NCBI RefSeq assembly: GCF_016093545.1
Contig: NZ_JADKYX010000002.1
Location: forward strand, 496,001-560,000
DNA from: Massilia rhizosphaerae
GTDB taxonomy: Bacteria > Pseudomonadota > Gammaproteobacteria > Burkholderiales > Burkholderiaceae_D
Length of the DNA stretch: 64,000 nucleotides
Reading direction: 5' to 3'
Under the pieces are notes generated by a model. The model did no database searches and was not told the DNA's origin. It saw only the letters and a list, made by a program, of their open reading frames with translations. Every line of letters begins with the position of its first letter. Positions within the stretch are counted from its first letter, which is position 1. This document shows, piece after piece, positions 34,285-44,352 of the stretch. The translations under genes were made by a program, and so were the position numbers.

Positions 34285-36177
34285 TTATTTCTTGACGGCC
34301 GGCTTGGCGCCCGCGGCTGCCGCACCGTTGTTCCAGACGGTGCCGATGGCGATCTTGCCGAGCTTCTTCTGGCGGCCGTACCACAGGTTCACGACGCCGC
34401 GCGACACGAACACGGCCGAGAACATCGACGTGAGGATGCCCAGGCAGTGGACGACGGCGAAGCCGCGCACGGGGCCCGAACCGAACACCAGCAGCGCCAG
34501 GCCGACGATCAAGGTCGTCACGTTCGAGTCGAGGATGGTCGCCCAGGCGTGGCTGAAGCCGGCCGCGATCGATGCCTGCGGCGTGTTACCCGCACGCAAT
34601 TCCTCGCGGATGCGCTCGTTGATCAGCACGTTGGCGTCGATCGCCATACCGAGCGCCAGCGCGATTGCCGCGATACCCGGCAGGGTCAAGGTCGCGCCCA
34701 GCATCGACAGCAGGGCCAGCAGGAACAGCAGGTTGCAGGCCAGCGCCAGGACGCTGAAGAAGCCGAACAGCTGGTAGTAGATCATCATGAAGATGGCGAT
34801 CGCCACGAAGCCCCACAGCGTCGAATGCAGGCCCTTGGCGATGTTCTCGGCGCCCAGCTGCGGGCCGACGACGCGCTCCTCGACGAATTCCATCGGTGCC
34901 GACAGCGCGCCGGCGCGCAGCAGCAGCGCCAGCTCGGCGGCAGCCTGCGGGCTGGCCATGCCGGTGGTCTGGAAGTTCGAACCGAATTCGCTCTGGATGG
35001 TCGCGACCTGCAGCACGGTGTACTTGCCTTTTTCCTTCAGCAGCGTGGCCATGCGCTTGCCGACGCGCTCGCGCGTCATGGCGCGCATCTTGCGGCCGCC
35101 GTCGGCGTTCAGCTCGATGCTCACCGCCGGACGCTGGTTCTGGTCGAAGCTGGCGACGGCGTTGACGACCGAGTCGCCGGAGACGAGGACGTCCTTCGAC
35201 ACGACGACCGGCGCGCCCGGGCCTTCGGTGAACAGTTCCGAATTCAGCGGGATCGCGGCGGACAGTTCGGTGCCCGGGGTGACGGTATCGTCGGTCACGC
35301 GGAATTCCAGCGTGGCGGTGCGGCCGATGATGTCCTTCGCGTGGGCGACGTCCTGCACGCCCGGCAGCTGGACGACGATGCGGTCGCGGCCTTGCTGCTG
35401 GATCACGGGCTCGCTCACGCCCAGTTCGTTGATGCGCTTGCTCAGCGCGCTGATGTTCTGCTTGACGCCCTGCTCCACCGCGCGTTGCAGCGCTTCCGGC
35501 TTGAGGGTGACGAGCAGCTTGAGGTCGGTGCCGTCGGCGGCTTCCGCAAACGCCAGGTCGGGATTCTGGCCGGCCAGCAGGTTGCGTGCCTCGGTACGGG
35601 TGGCTTCGTCGCGGAACTTGATCTCGATATTGTTGCCGACGCGTTCGATGCCGGCGTGACGCACGTTCTTTTCGCGCAGCTCGGTGCGGACGCTGGACAG
35701 GACGTTCTTGATGCGCGTTTCCTGCACGGCCTTGGCATCCACCTGCAGCAGGAAGTGCACACCGCCGCGCAAGTCGAGGCCGAGGTTCAGCGGCTTGGCG
35801 TTCAGGGCCTGCATCCAGGCAGGGGTGTTCTTGACCAGGTTGACGGTGACGATGTAGTCGGGGTCGGCCGGGTCACGGTTCAGGTCGCGCTCCAGCGCCG
35901 CCTTGGCCTTGAACTGGATGTCCGGGGTCGCGAAGCGCGCACGCACGGCGCTCCTGTCGCCCGAACCTTCCAGCGCCACGCCGTCGGTGGGAATACCGTC
36001 GCGCTTGAGCGCGTCGGCAACCTGACTGACCGTGTCGCTGTTGATCTTGACTGTCGCCTTGGACGTCGTCACCTGCAACGCCGGCGAATCGACGAAATAG
36101 TTGGGCGCCGTGTACAGCAGGCCGAGCAGCACTGCCACAAGGATCAGTATGTATTTCCAGAGGGGGTAACGATTCAT
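34285..36177 (-). CDS. secD: Protein translocase subunit SecD
   Basis: 630 aa, six-helix RND-type subunit of the Sec holotranslocon. It starts MNRYPLWKYILILVAVLLGLLYTAPN, then the large periplasmic P1 domain with LNLGLDLRGGVHFLLQVD (about residue 125), DRIVVQLPGVQD (about 265), and the C-terminal membrane half with GAALSAPMEF-type entry, LALGMAIDANVLINERIREEL (about 520) and FGSGPVRGFAVVHCLGI. Encoded between yajC and secF, the classical order. No unusual features. Confidence 0.97.
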   Translation of the reverse strand: MNRYPLWKYILILVAVLLGLLYTAPNYFVDSPALQVTTSKATVKINSDTVSQVADALKRDGIPTDGVALEGSGDRSAVRARFATPDIQFKAKAALERDLNRDPADPDYIVTVNLVKNTPAWMQALNAKPLNLGLDLRGGVHFLLQVDAKAVQETRIKNVLSSVRTELREKNVRHAGIERVGNNIEIKFRDEATRTEARNLLAGQNPDLAFAEAADGTDLKLLVTLKPEALQRAVEQGVKQNISALSKRINELGVSEPVIQQQGRDRIVVQLPGVQDVAHAKDIIGRTATLEFRVTDDTVTPGTELSAAIPLNSELFTEGPGAPVVVSKDVLVSGDSVVNAVASFDQNQRPAVSIELNADGGRKMRAMTRERVGKRMATLLKEKGKYTVLQVATIQSEFGSNFQTTGMASPQAAAELALLLRAGALSAPMEFVEERVVGPQLGAENIAKGLHSTLWGFVAIAIFMMIYYQLFGFFSVLALACNLLFLLALLSMLGATLTLPGIAAIALALGMAIDANVLINERIREELRAGNTPQASIAAGFSHAWATILDSNVTTLIVGLALLVFGSGPVRGFAVVHCLGILTSMFSAVFVSRGVVNLWYGRQKKLGKIAIGTVWNNGAAAAGAKPAVKK

Positions 36178-36232
36178 GATGTTCCAGCGGTCAGGATCGG
36201 GCGGGAAGCGCGGCGCGGGCCGCGCGGCCGGA

Positions 36233-36565
36233 TTACAGGGACTTCAGCGTGCCCTTGGGCAGCAGCGCGGTCACGGCGTTCTTCTGCACGACCACTTCGG
36301 TGCCGGCCGCCACTTCGATGTTCACGTAAGTGTCGGTCACCTTGGTGACGCGGCCCAGCATGCCGCCGGCGGTGATCACTTCATCGCCCTTGGCCAGCGC
36401 ATCCATCATCGATTTCAGCTCTTTCTGGCGCTTTTGCTGCGGACGGATCATGAGGAAGTACATGACCACGAACATCAGGACCAGCGGGGCGAACGTGGTG
36501 AGGTTGCCCATCAGACCCGGATCGGCGGCACCGGCGGTTTGCGCGTACGCGTTGGAAATGAACAC
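36233..36565 (-). CDS. yajC: Sec translocon accessory protein YajC
   Basis: 110 aa, single-helix inner-membrane protein of the SecDF-YajC complex. It shows MFISNAYAQ at the N-terminus, a transmembrane helix about residues 22-40 ending in MIRPQQKRQKE, and the cytoplasmic beta-rich domain with GDEVITAGGMLGRVTKV. It lies 55 bp upstream of secD and probably leads the yajC-secD-secF operon; tgt and queA lie further upstream on the same strand. Confidence 0.96.
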   Translation of the reverse strand: MFISNAYAQTAGAADPGLMGNLTTFAPLVLMFVVMYFLMIRPQQKRQKELKSMMDALAKGDEVITAGGMLGRVTKVTDTYVNIEVAAGTEVVVQKNAVTALLPKGTLKSL

Positions 36566-36726
36566 AAGGACTCCGATTGTATGAGATGAAAAAACAAGCG
36601 CTGTATTCTAGCACCGGCAAACTGTCAACAGCCAGTTTCCGCCATGTGGGAACGGCATGCCCGAATGCAAGACGTTGTTGGAAATTTAATTATGACCGCA
36701 CCGGCGCGATATGCGATCCGCATTTC

Positions 36727-36787
36727 GTAGGGTGGACGCCCCGCGCCCACCAAGCGCATGCGTCAACGCGACGCCATGGTGGGCAAA

Positions 36788-36790
<3 letters not shown>
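36727..36790. repeat. TAGGGTGGGC palindrome plus truncated facing copy
   Basis: Full copy at 36727-36752 and a partial minus-sense copy starting near 36777 (tggtgggca...) that runs into the tgt stop codon. It fills the gap between tgt and yajC, separating the two halves of a commonly continuous queA-tgt-yajC-secDF operon. Confidence 0.75.
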
Positions 36791-37930
<1,140 letters not shown>

Positions 37931-38992
37931 TTACATCGTGTCCTTGGTTGCGCGTGCCCGCTCGGTTGCTTGCGTGGTGAGCAGCATCGCGTCGCCGTAA
38001 CTGAAAAAGCGGTATTCGCTGGCGATCGCGTGGGCGTACGCCTTGCGGATTTCATCGTAGCCGGCAAAGGCCGAGACGAGCATCATCAGCGTCGACTTGG
38101 GCAGGTGGAAGTTGGTGATCAAGCGCGTGACCGTCTTGAAGCGGTAGCCCGGCGTGATGAACAGGTTCGTGTCGCCGCTGCCGGCCGCGAGCTCGCCCGA
38201 CTGCGACGCCGATTCCAGCGCGCGCAGCGACGTCGTGCCGACGGCGACCACGTCGCGGCCGGATTCGCGCGCGGCGCGCACGGCGTCGACGGTCTCCTGC
38301 GGGATCGTGTACCACTCGCTGTGCATCTTGTGCTCCGCGAGATTCTCCACGCGCACGGGCTGGAACGTGCCGGCGCCCACGTGCAGGGTGACGTAGGCGA
38401 TGCGCACGCCCTTCGCGGCGACCTTGTCGAGCAGCGGCCGGTCGAAGTGCAGGCCGGCCGTCGGGGCGGCGACGGCGCCCGGCGCCGATGAATAGACGGT
38501 CTGGTAACGCTGCTCGTCGAAATCGTCGGCGTCGTGCTCGATGTACGGCGGCAGCGGCAGGCGGCCATGGGCCTCGATCAGCTCGAACACGTCGCCGTCG
38601 AAGTGCAAGGTGAAGAATTCGCCGGCGCGCTCGCCGACACCGACCTCGAACGCATCGGCCAGGCGGATGCGCGAACCGGGTTTCGGCGACTTCGACGCGC
38701 GTACCTGCGCCAGCACCGTGCGCGGATCGAGCACGCGCTCGACCAGCACCTCGACCTGGCCGCCCGTGTCCTTCTGGCCGAAGAAGCGTGCCTTCAGCAC
38801 CCGGGTGTCGTTCATCACGAGCGTGTCGCCGGGCTGGAGCCGGTCGACGATGTCGGAGAATGTGCGGTCGGTGATGCGGTCGCCGTCCAGCTGCAGCAGG
38901 CGCGACGCGCTGCGGTCGGGCAGCGGCACCTGGGCGATGCGCTCGGGTGGCAGGTCGAAATCGAAATCGGAGAGGGAGTACGTTTTGCTCAT
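37931..38992 (-). CDS. queA: S-adenosylmethionine:tRNA ribosyltransferase-isomerase
   Basis: Adds the epoxycyclopentanediol ring from SAM to preQ1-modified tRNA, the step after Tgt. 353 aa. QueA signatures include [71 protein letters not shown] and [17 protein letters not shown]. First gene of queA-tgt, divergent from recG across about 150 bp. Confidence 0.97.
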   Translation of the reverse strand: MSKTYSLSDFDFDLPPERIAQVPLPDRSASRLLQLDGDRITDRTFSDIVDRLQPGDTLVMNDTRVLKARFFGQKDTGGQVEVLVERVLDPRTVLAQVRASKSPKPGSRIRLADAFEVGVGERAGEFFTLHFDGDVFELIEAHGRLPLPPYIEHDADDFDEQRYQTVYSSAPGAVAAPTAGLHFDRPLLDKVAAKGVRIAYVTLHVGAGTFQPVRVENLAEHKMHSEWYTIPQETVDAVRAARESGRDVVAVGTTSLRALESASQSGELAAGSGDTNLFITPGYRFKTVTRLITNFHLPKSTLMMLVSAFAGYDEIRKAYAHAIASEYRFFSYGDAMLLTTQATERARATKDTM

Positions 38993-39142
38993 CTGGGAAA
39001 AACTCGGCGTGGCGCCTTACAATATGGGCTACAGCGTGCGGCGAACCCATTATTTTACACCCGGATTCCGGCACAAGGGGCGCAGGCCATCACCATCATG
39101 TCCGAATCCTGATAAGCCGACAACACGCGCCAACGAACCGCC

Positions 39143-41227
39143 ATGCCAGCCACGAACGCGAAACCGGCGGCCAAAGCCGCAGCCAAGACAGCACCGAAAA
39201 GCATCGAGAGCAAGCTCGCCAAGCTCGGCCTGCATACCGACATGGATCTCGTGCTGCACCTGCCGATGCGCTACGAGGACGAGACCCAGATCGTGCCCAT
39301 CCGCGAAGCCTGCCTGCGCGGCGGCCACGTGTCCCAGGTCGAAGGCGTCGTGATCAAGAACGAAATCGCGTACAAGCCGCGGCGCCAGCTCCTGGTGACC
39401 ATCGCCGACGACACGTCCGACATCCAGCTGCGCTTCATGAATTTCTACGGCAGCCAGGTCAAGCAACTGGCCGAGGGCACGCGCGTGCGTGCGCGCAGCG
39501 AGGTGCGGCACGGCTTCTTCGGCGCCGAGATGGTCCACCCGGTGTACAAGATCGTCAACGAGGGCGCGCCGCTGCCCAACGCCCTCACGCCCGTGTACCC
39601 GTCCGGCGAAGGCCTGTCGCAGACGGTGCTGCGGAGGGCGATCGCGGACGCGATGAAGCGCGTGGACTGGACCGACACGGTGCCGCGCGCCGTGCGCGAA
39701 AAACTCAACCTGGCCGAGTTCCAGCCGGCCGTGCGCCTGCTGCACTACCCGCCGCCGGACGTCGACGAGCACGCGCTGACGGAGCGCACGCACCCGGCCT
39801 GGACCCGCGTGAAATTCGACGAGCTGCTCGCGCAGCAGCTGTCCCTGAAACGCGCGCAGCAGGCGCGCCGCGAAAAAGGCGCGCCGATCCTGGGCGCCGT
39901 GGGCGCGTTGTCTTCCGCATTCCTGCAGGCCTTGCCGTTCAAGTTGACCAATGCGCAGCAGCGCGTGGTCGAAGAAATCCGCCGCGACCTGCGCGAGGAC
40001 TACCCGATGCAGCGCCTGCTGCAGGGCGACGTCGGCAGCGGCAAGACGGTCGTGGCGGCGCTGGCGGCCGCGCAGGCCATCGACAGCGGCTACCAGGCCG
40101 CGCTGATGGCGCCGACGGAGATCCTGGCCGAGCAGCACTTCCGCAAGATCGCGGCCTGGATGGAACCGCTGGGCGTGAAGGTCGCGTGGCTGACGGGCAG
40201 CCTGAAAAAGAAAGAAAAGACGGCGGCCAGCGAAATGGCGGAGTCGGGCGAAGCGCAGCTCGTGATCGGCACGCACGCCCTGATCCAGGACTCCGTGCAA
40301 TTCGCGAAGCTGGGCCTCGTGCTCGTCGACGAACAGCACCGCTTCGGCGTCGGCCAGCGGCTCACCTTGCGCAACAAGGGCAGCGACGGCCTGGTGCCGC
40401 ACCAGCTCATGATGTCGGCGACGCCGATCCCGCGCACCCTTGCGATGACGTACTACGCCGACCTGGAAGTGTCGATCATCGACGAGCTGCCGCCGGGCCG
40501 CACGCCCATCGTCACGCGCGCCATCGACCAGAACCGACGCGACGAAGTCATCGAACGGGTGCACGCGGCCGCGCAGGAAGGCCGGCAGGTGTACTGGGTC
40601 TGCCCGCTGATCGAGGAATCGGAAGCGCTGCAGCTGCAGACGGCCACCGAGACCTACGAGACGCTGGCCGAAGCCCTCCCCGACCTCGTCGTCGGCCTCG
40701 TGCACGGCCGCATGAAGCCGGCGGAAAAGCAGGTGATCATGGATGCGTTTTCGGCGGGCGCGGTGCACGTGCTCGTGGCGACGACGGTGATCGAGGTGGG
40801 CGTGGACGTGCCGAACGCGTCGCTGATGGTGATCGAGCACGCGGAGCGCTTCGGCCTGTCGCAGCTGCACCAGCTACGGGGCCGCGTGGGCCGCGGCTCC
40901 GCCGCCAGCGCCTGCCTTCTGCTGTATCAGAGCCCGCTGGGCCCCGTGGCCAAGCAGCGCCTGATGACGATGCGCGAGACGACGGACGGCTTCGAGATCG
41001 CACGGCGCGACCTGGAGATCCGCGGTCCCGGCGAATTCCTCGGCGCGCGCCAGTCCGGCCAGGCGATGCTGCGGTTCGCGAACCTGGAGACGGACCAGTG
41101 GATCGTCGAACAGGCGCGCGACGTGGCGGCGTGGCTGCTCGGATCGGACCGGCCGGAGATGGAGGCGATCGTGGACGCCCACCTGCAGCGCTGGCTGGGC
41201 GGGCGCGAGGAATTCCTCAAGGTTTGA
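39143..41227 (+). CDS. recG: ATP-dependent DNA helicase RecG
   Basis: Branch-migration helicase acting on stalled forks and Holliday junctions. 694 aa. An Ala/Lys-rich N-terminal extension (residues 2-22) precedes the wedge domain. Helicase motifs: Walker A GDVGSGKT (about residue 295), DEQHRFGV (motif II, about 396), MSATPIPRTLAMT (about 423), TTVIEVGVDVPNA (about 550), QLRGRVGRG (about 577) and the TRG-like RRDLEIRGPGEFLGARQSG. ATG 39143 gives the N-terminus; the ORF has no clear earlier start. Confidence 0.97.
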   Translation: MPATNAKPAAKAAAKTAPKSIESKLAKLGLHTDMDLVLHLPMRYEDETQIVPIREACLRGGHVSQVEGVVIKNEIAYKPRRQLLVTIADDTSDIQLRFMNFYGSQVKQLAEGTRVRARSEVRHGFFGAEMVHPVYKIVNEGAPLPNALTPVYPSGEGLSQTVLRRAIADAMKRVDWTDTVPRAVREKLNLAEFQPAVRLLHYPPPDVDEHALTERTHPAWTRVKFDELLAQQLSLKRAQQARREKGAPILGAVGALSSAFLQALPFKLTNAQQRVVEEIRRDLREDYPMQRLLQGDVGSGKTVVAALAAAQAIDSGYQAALMAPTEILAEQHFRKIAAWMEPLGVKVAWLTGSLKKKEKTAASEMAESGEAQLVIGTHALIQDSVQFAKLGLVLVDEQHRFGVGQRLTLRNKGSDGLVPHQLMMSATPIPRTLAMTYYADLEVSIIDELPPGRTPIVTRAIDQNRRDEVIERVHAAAQEGRQVYWVCPLIEESEALQLQTATETYETLAEALPDLVVGLVHGRMKPAEKQVIMDAFSAGAVHVLVATTVIEVGVDVPNASLMVIEHAERFGLSQLHQLRGRVGRGSAASACLLLYQSPLGPVAKQRLMTMRETTDGFEIARRDLEIRGPGEFLGARQSGQAMLRFANLETDQWIVEQARDVAAWLLGSDRPEMEAIVDAHLQRWLGGREEFLKV

Positions 41228-41228
41228 T

Positions 41229-41292
41229 TGGTGGGCACGGTGTGCCCCTACCTGTTCCTCGTGGCCGTAGGGTGGGCACCCCGTGCCCACCA
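41229..41292. repeat. TAGGGTGGGC palindrome, inverted pair
   Basis: 41229-41251 (minus sense, beginning two bases after the recG stop) and 41267-41292 (plus sense). It separates convergent recG and the first Asr-like gene and has no better terminator nearby, so it may serve as a bidirectional terminator. Confidence 0.82.
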
Positions 41293-41296
41293 TGCA

Positions 41297-41563
41297 TCAC
41301 TTGCCCGCAGCCGGCGCCGTGGTATCGGCCGCCGCATCCTTCGCGGCTTCCTTCTGCTCGGCCTTGGCCGCGGCCTTCTTGTGGTGCTTGGCCTTCTTCA
41401 CATGCTTCTTGGTCGCCTTGGCTTCCTGCTTGTCGTGCGTCGCTTCGGCCTTGGCGACGGCCGGCGGCGTGGCCGAATCCGGGGCGGTCGCCGGTGCCGG
41501 GGTCTGGGCGAAGGCGGCGGTGGCGAACAGGCCGGCGATCAGGGTGGCGATGGTGTATTTCAT
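41297..41563 (-). CDS. Asr-like small secreted Lys/Ala/His-rich protein, copy A
   Basis: 88 aa. The Sec signal MKYTIATLIAGLFATAAFAQ is nearly identical to the three other copies in this window. The mature part is disordered and basic: TP/PA-rich start, then KKHVKKAKHHKKAAAKAEQKEAA and an acidic-Ala tail. Composition and layout recall the acid shock protein Asr of enterobacteria (periplasmic, Lys/His-rich, thought to protect at low pH). Start ATG 41563 behind AGGACC. The upstream operator array is shortened by the neighbouring gene. Function by analogy only. Confidence 0.8.
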   Translation of the reverse strand: MKYTIATLIAGLFATAAFAQTPAPATAPDSATPPAVAKAEATHDKQEAKATKKHVKKAKHHKKAAAKAEQKEAAKDAAADTTAPAAGK

Positions 41564-41647
41564 GATGAAGGGTCCTCGGTAGCGTTGGGTGTCGGTGATC
41601 ACGTTTGCGTATCACTTGTGCCTGAAAACGGCCCACCCCGCCGCCCT

Positions 41648-41672
41648 GTTGACGCGTTTTACAAATGCTTAC
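41648..41672 (-). promoter_or_regulatory. Response-regulator-like operator of Asr-like copy A (short form)
   Basis: On the minus strand: GTAAG-N5-TGTAAA-N3-CGTCAAC. Half-sites GTAA/GTAA/GTCA step by 9-10 bp. The proximal end lies 85 bp from the ATG. The distal GTAA overlaps the stop codon of the isonitrile-hydratase-like gene and the outer repeat seen in copies B-D is missing. Confidence 0.6.
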
Positions 41673-42349
41673 AGCGCGACCGTGTTCGCCAGCGCCGCCT
41701 CGACCCGCGCCAGCCGCGGCGCCTGCAACGCGCGCAGCTTGGCGACCAGCTCCGGGCCGGCGCTGTGCGGCGAGCCGGCGTCGAACGGCGGCTGCGGATC
41801 GTATTCGAGCGCCAGCTGGATCGTGCGCGCGACGTCTTCCCCGGCCAGTTCGGCCGCCAGCGCGAGGCCGAAGTCGATCCCGGCCGTCACGCCGCCGCCG
41901 GAGATCCGGTTGCGGTCGCGCACGATGCGCTCGGCCACCGGAATGGCGCCGAAGTGCTCCAGCAACGGCAACCACATCCAGTGGCACGCGGACCGATAAC
42001 CCGCGAGCAGCCCGGCCGCGCCCAGCACGAGCGAGCCGTTGCAGACGGAGGTGACGTAGCGCGCGCGGCCGCCCTGGCGGCGCAGGAAGGCCAGCGTGGT
42101 GGCGTCGCCGAACAGGTGCTCGATGCCGAAACCGCCCGGCACGCACAGCACATCGAGCGGCGGGCAGTCCGCGAACGTGGTCGTCGGATTGATCGTGAAG
42201 CCGACGTCGGTCGGCACGGGGTCGCACGTCTTCCACACGAGATGCACCTGGGCGCCGGGCACGCGGCTGAGGATCTGGGCGGGACCGGTGAGGTCGAGTT
42301 GGGTCACGTGGGGGAACAGCAGAAATCCGATGTGAAGGGGTGCACTCAT
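41669..42349 (-). CDS. DJ-1/PfpI family protein, isonitrile hydratase-like
   Basis: 226 aa, same length as the Pseudomonas putida isonitrile hydratase, which hydrates isonitriles to N-formamides. IGFLLFPHVTQLDLTGPAQ, FADCPPLDVLCVPGGFG and ARYVTSVCNGSLVLGAAGLL (catalytic Cys about residue 103), then SGGGVTAGIDFGLALAAEL, closely track that enzyme as I recall it. Start ATG 42349 (MSAPLHIGF) follows GGAGCC. Divergent from a GlxA-type regulator that presumably controls it. The substrate is inferred from the family; it could be another small amidase-like DJ-1 activity. Confidence 0.82.
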   Translation of the reverse strand: MSAPLHIGFLLFPHVTQLDLTGPAQILSRVPGAQVHLVWKTCDPVPTDVGFTINPTTTFADCPPLDVLCVPGGFGIEHLFGDATTLAFLRRQGGRARYVTSVCNGSLVLGAAGLLAGYRSACHWMWLPLLEHFGAIPVAERIVRDRNRISGGGVTAGIDFGLALAAELAGEDVARTIQLALEYDPQPPFDAGSPHSAGPELVAKLRALQAPRLARVEAALANTVAL

Positions 42350-42404
42350 GGCGGGCTCCGGGTCATTGTCGATGATGAATGACGCCATTCTAGGAATGGG
42401 CTAG

Positions 42405-42445
42405 CATTGGCAGCAATGTCAATCTTGTGTCGAATCCTGCCAATG
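42405..42445. promoter_or_regulatory. 9-bp inverted repeat in the divergent promoter
   Basis: cattggcag (42405-42413) and ctgccaatg (42437-42445) form a perfect dyad with a 23-bp centre. The right arm includes the start codon of the AraC-type regulator. Candidate operator for autoregulation and control of the divergent gene. Confidence 0.5.
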
Positions 42446-43435
42446 CCTTCCACATCCCGCCAGATCGCGCTGATCGCTTTCGACGACGTCCAGGTGCTCG
42501 ACGTCACCGGCCCCGCCGCCGTGTTCGGCGCCGCCAACGACGCCGCCATGCATCGCCTCGGCCGACCGTTCTACCGCATGCACATCCTGTCGCCGCAGGG
42601 CGGTCACGTGACGAGCAATTGCGGGCTGGCCGTCGTGACGGCGTCGCTGGCGAGCGTCAAGCCGGGAGCGCTGGACACCGTGCTGGTGGCCGGCGGCAGC
42701 AAGCAGGGCCTGCAGGCGCTCGCGCGCGACGCGGCGGCAAGCGCGTGGCTGCGGCGCGCCTGCGCGCGGGCGCGGCGCTACGGCTCCGTGTGCACGGGCG
42801 CCTTCGCGCTGGCCGCGTGCGGCCTGCTGGACGGCAAGCGCGTCGCCACGCATTGGGAGGCGACGGCCATCCTCGGCCGCAAGCATCCGGCCATCGAGGT
42901 CGACGCAAACGCGCTCTACGTGGAGGATGGCCGCGTGTGGACATCGGCCGGCGTCACCACCGGCATCGACATGTGCCTCGCGCTCGTCGCGCGCGACCTG
43001 GGCGACGCCGTCGCCAACGCCATCGCGCGCCGGCTCGTGCTGTACGCGCGGCGGCCCGGCTACCAGTCGCAGTTCAGCACCGTGCTGGCGGCGCAGGAAA
43101 AGGCGGACAGTCCGTTCGCCGACCTCGTCGACTGGATCCGCACGCACCTGGACGACACACTGGACGTGGCCGGCCTGGCGGAACGCGCGGGCATGTCGCC
43201 CCGCACGTTCCACCGCCGCTTCACGGACGCGCTGGGCGAGACGCCGGCGCGCTTCGTCGAGACGCTGCGCCTGGACCATGCGCGCACGCTGCTGCAGACG
43301 TCACTGGCACTGAAGACCGTCGCCGCGCAGACGGGTTACGGGACGCCGGCCCAGCTGTCGAAGGCGTTCGCGCGCCGCTTCGGCATCAGCCCCGGGCTGT
43401 TTCGCGCAATGCACCGCGACGCGGCGACGCCATGA
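42443..43435 (+). CDS. GlxA-family AraC-type transcriptional regulator
   Basis: 330 aa. N-terminal DJ-1/PfpI-like domain (IALIAFDDVQVLDVTGPAAVFG; GSVCTGAFALAACGLLDGKRVATHW with its Cys elbow) and C-terminal AraC double HTH (DTLDVAGLAERAGMSPRTFHRRFTDALGETPARFVETLRLDHAR; YGTPAQLSKAFARRFGISPGLFR). It shares fold ancestry with the enzyme it faces. ATG 42443 is preferred over 42407 because the domain starts right there. Ligand unknown; the likely target is the divergent isonitrile-hydratase-like gene. Confidence 0.88.
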   Translation: MPSTSRQIALIAFDDVQVLDVTGPAAVFGAANDAAMHRLGRPFYRMHILSPQGGHVTSNCGLAVVTASLASVKPGALDTVLVAGGSKQGLQALARDAAASAWLRRACARARRYGSVCTGAFALAACGLLDGKRVATHWEATAILGRKHPAIEVDANALYVEDGRVWTSAGVTTGIDMCLALVARDLGDAVANAIARRLVLYARRPGYQSQFSTVLAAQEKADSPFADLVDWIRTHLDDTLDVAGLAERAGMSPRTFHRRFTDALGETPARFVETLRLDHARTLLQTSLALKTVAAQTGYGTPAQLSKAFARRFGISPGLFRAMHRDAATP

Positions 43436-43460
43436 ATTGCCCGGGGCAAGCGGCCGAAAT

Positions 43461-43490
43461 GCGAAAAGCCCGCGTCGCGCGGGCTTTTCG
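43461..43490. terminator. Bidirectional terminator between the GlxA-type regulator and Asr-like copy B
   Basis: cgaaaagcccgcg-tcg-cgcgggcttttcg: a 13-bp perfect stem with A-tract and T-tract on opposite sides, serving both convergent genes. Confidence 0.85.
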
Positions 43491-43504
43491 GGGGGACTAC
43501 GGAA

Positions 43505-43816
43505 TTACTTGGCGGCCGGTGCCGGTGCCGGCTCTGCGGCGGCGACGGTCGTGTCCTTGGCGGCTTTCGTCTTCGCCACGTGGTGCTTGGCCTTGTGCTT
43601 GGCGTGCTTGGCGTGCTTGGCGCTGGCCTTGGCTTCCTTCGCATCGACCTTGGCGGCCTTCGCATCGGCTTTCGCTTCCTTCACGTCGGCTTTCGCCTCG
43701 GTCTTCACGGCGGCGGGCGTCGCAGCCGGCGTCGTCGTGGCGGCAGGCGCCGGGGCTTGCGCGAAGGCTGCGGTGGCGAACAGGCCGGCGATCAGGGTAG
43801 CGATGGTCTTTTTCAT
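43505..43816 (-). CDS. Asr-like small secreted Lys/Ala/His-rich protein, copy B
   Basis: 103 aa. Signal MKKTIATLIAGLFATAAFAQ, then APAPAATTT, a Lys-rich run of ADVKEAKADAKAAKVDAKEAK type, a His-rich core KHAKHAKHKAKHHVAK and a Pro/Ala tail ending APAPAAK. It is the most Asr-like of the four because of the histidines. ATG 43816 with AAGGACC. It has the full 44-bp operator array, 84 bp upstream. Mature part predicted disordered or single helix by composition. Confidence 0.82.
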   Translation of the reverse strand: MKKTIATLIAGLFATAAFAQAPAPAATTTPAATPAAVKTEAKADVKEAKADAKAAKVDAKEAKASAKHAKHAKHKAKHHVAKTKAAKDTTVAAAEPAPAPAAK

Positions 43817-43899
43817 GGTGAACGGTCCTTGAAGTTTGTCGGGGCAGTGCACGTCGTTTGCGTGTCACTTGCTCCTGAAACGCGGTCGGCCGGGTGGGT

Positions 43900-43943
43900 G
43901 TTGACGAGCTTTACAAACGCTTACCGTGCTGACAATTGCTTAC
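43900..43943 (-). promoter_or_regulatory. Response-regulator-like operator of Asr-like copy B
   Basis: Minus strand: GTAAGC, TTGTCAGC, GGTAAGC, TTTGTAAAGC, then CGTCAAC; half-sites GTAA/GTCA/GTAA/GTAA/GTCA at 9-10-bp steps over 44 bp. The proximal end is 84 bp from the ATG. Confidence 0.7.
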
Positions 43944-43985
43944 AAACTCCAGCGCGGAATCCGGGCGCTTGAGGGAATCTTGCAT

Positions 43986-44180
43986 TCACGTGGGGGCAGA
44001 ATCGTCGTCATTGGTCGAATCGAGTCCCCACTCCTGCCAATCATCGCCGAATAATTCGGCCGGGTGCTGCGTGCGCACCGAACCGTTTCCGCATGCGAGT
44101 GAATCCGCAGGGCAATACTTGTCACATCCCCAGCACACACGCTCCGGGTGTATTGGATGGATGGGAAATTTTTTAGCCAT
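43986..44180 (-). CDS. DUF3079 small cysteine-containing protein
   Basis: 64 aa, soluble. MAKKFPIHPIHPERVCWGCDKYCPADSLACGNGSVRTQHPAELFGDDWQEWGLD matches the short DUF3079 family: CWGC, then CP and CG, give four cysteines able to bind a metal, plus the conserved RTQHPxELFGDDW block. Function is not known. No clear Shine-Dalgarno is seen before ATG 44178-44180. It lies alone between two plus-strand genes, upstream of the copy B operator. Confidence 0.85.
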   Translation of the reverse strand: MAKKFPIHPIHPERVCWGCDKYCPADSLACGNGSVRTQHPAELFGDDWQEWGLDSTNDDDSAPT

Positions 44181-44352
44181 GCATGCAGTATATTGACCTG
44201 GGCAGTGAATTTCGTTGATCTAGGTTAACTCGGTCCGAAACCAATCAAGAATAGTAAATCGATTCATTGTGTCCCGTTTCTCGGAAATAAAGCCGTTACA
44301 TGAGCGACGTACAATCGCCGGGCTGCTGTTCAATTTCTCGTGCGAGGTCTCG

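Noticed and set aside
39050-40870. 606-codon minus-strand frame opposite recG
   Set aside because: Same shadow effect: low-complexity Arg/His/Asp-rich product without a ribosome site, while recG carries all helicase motifs.
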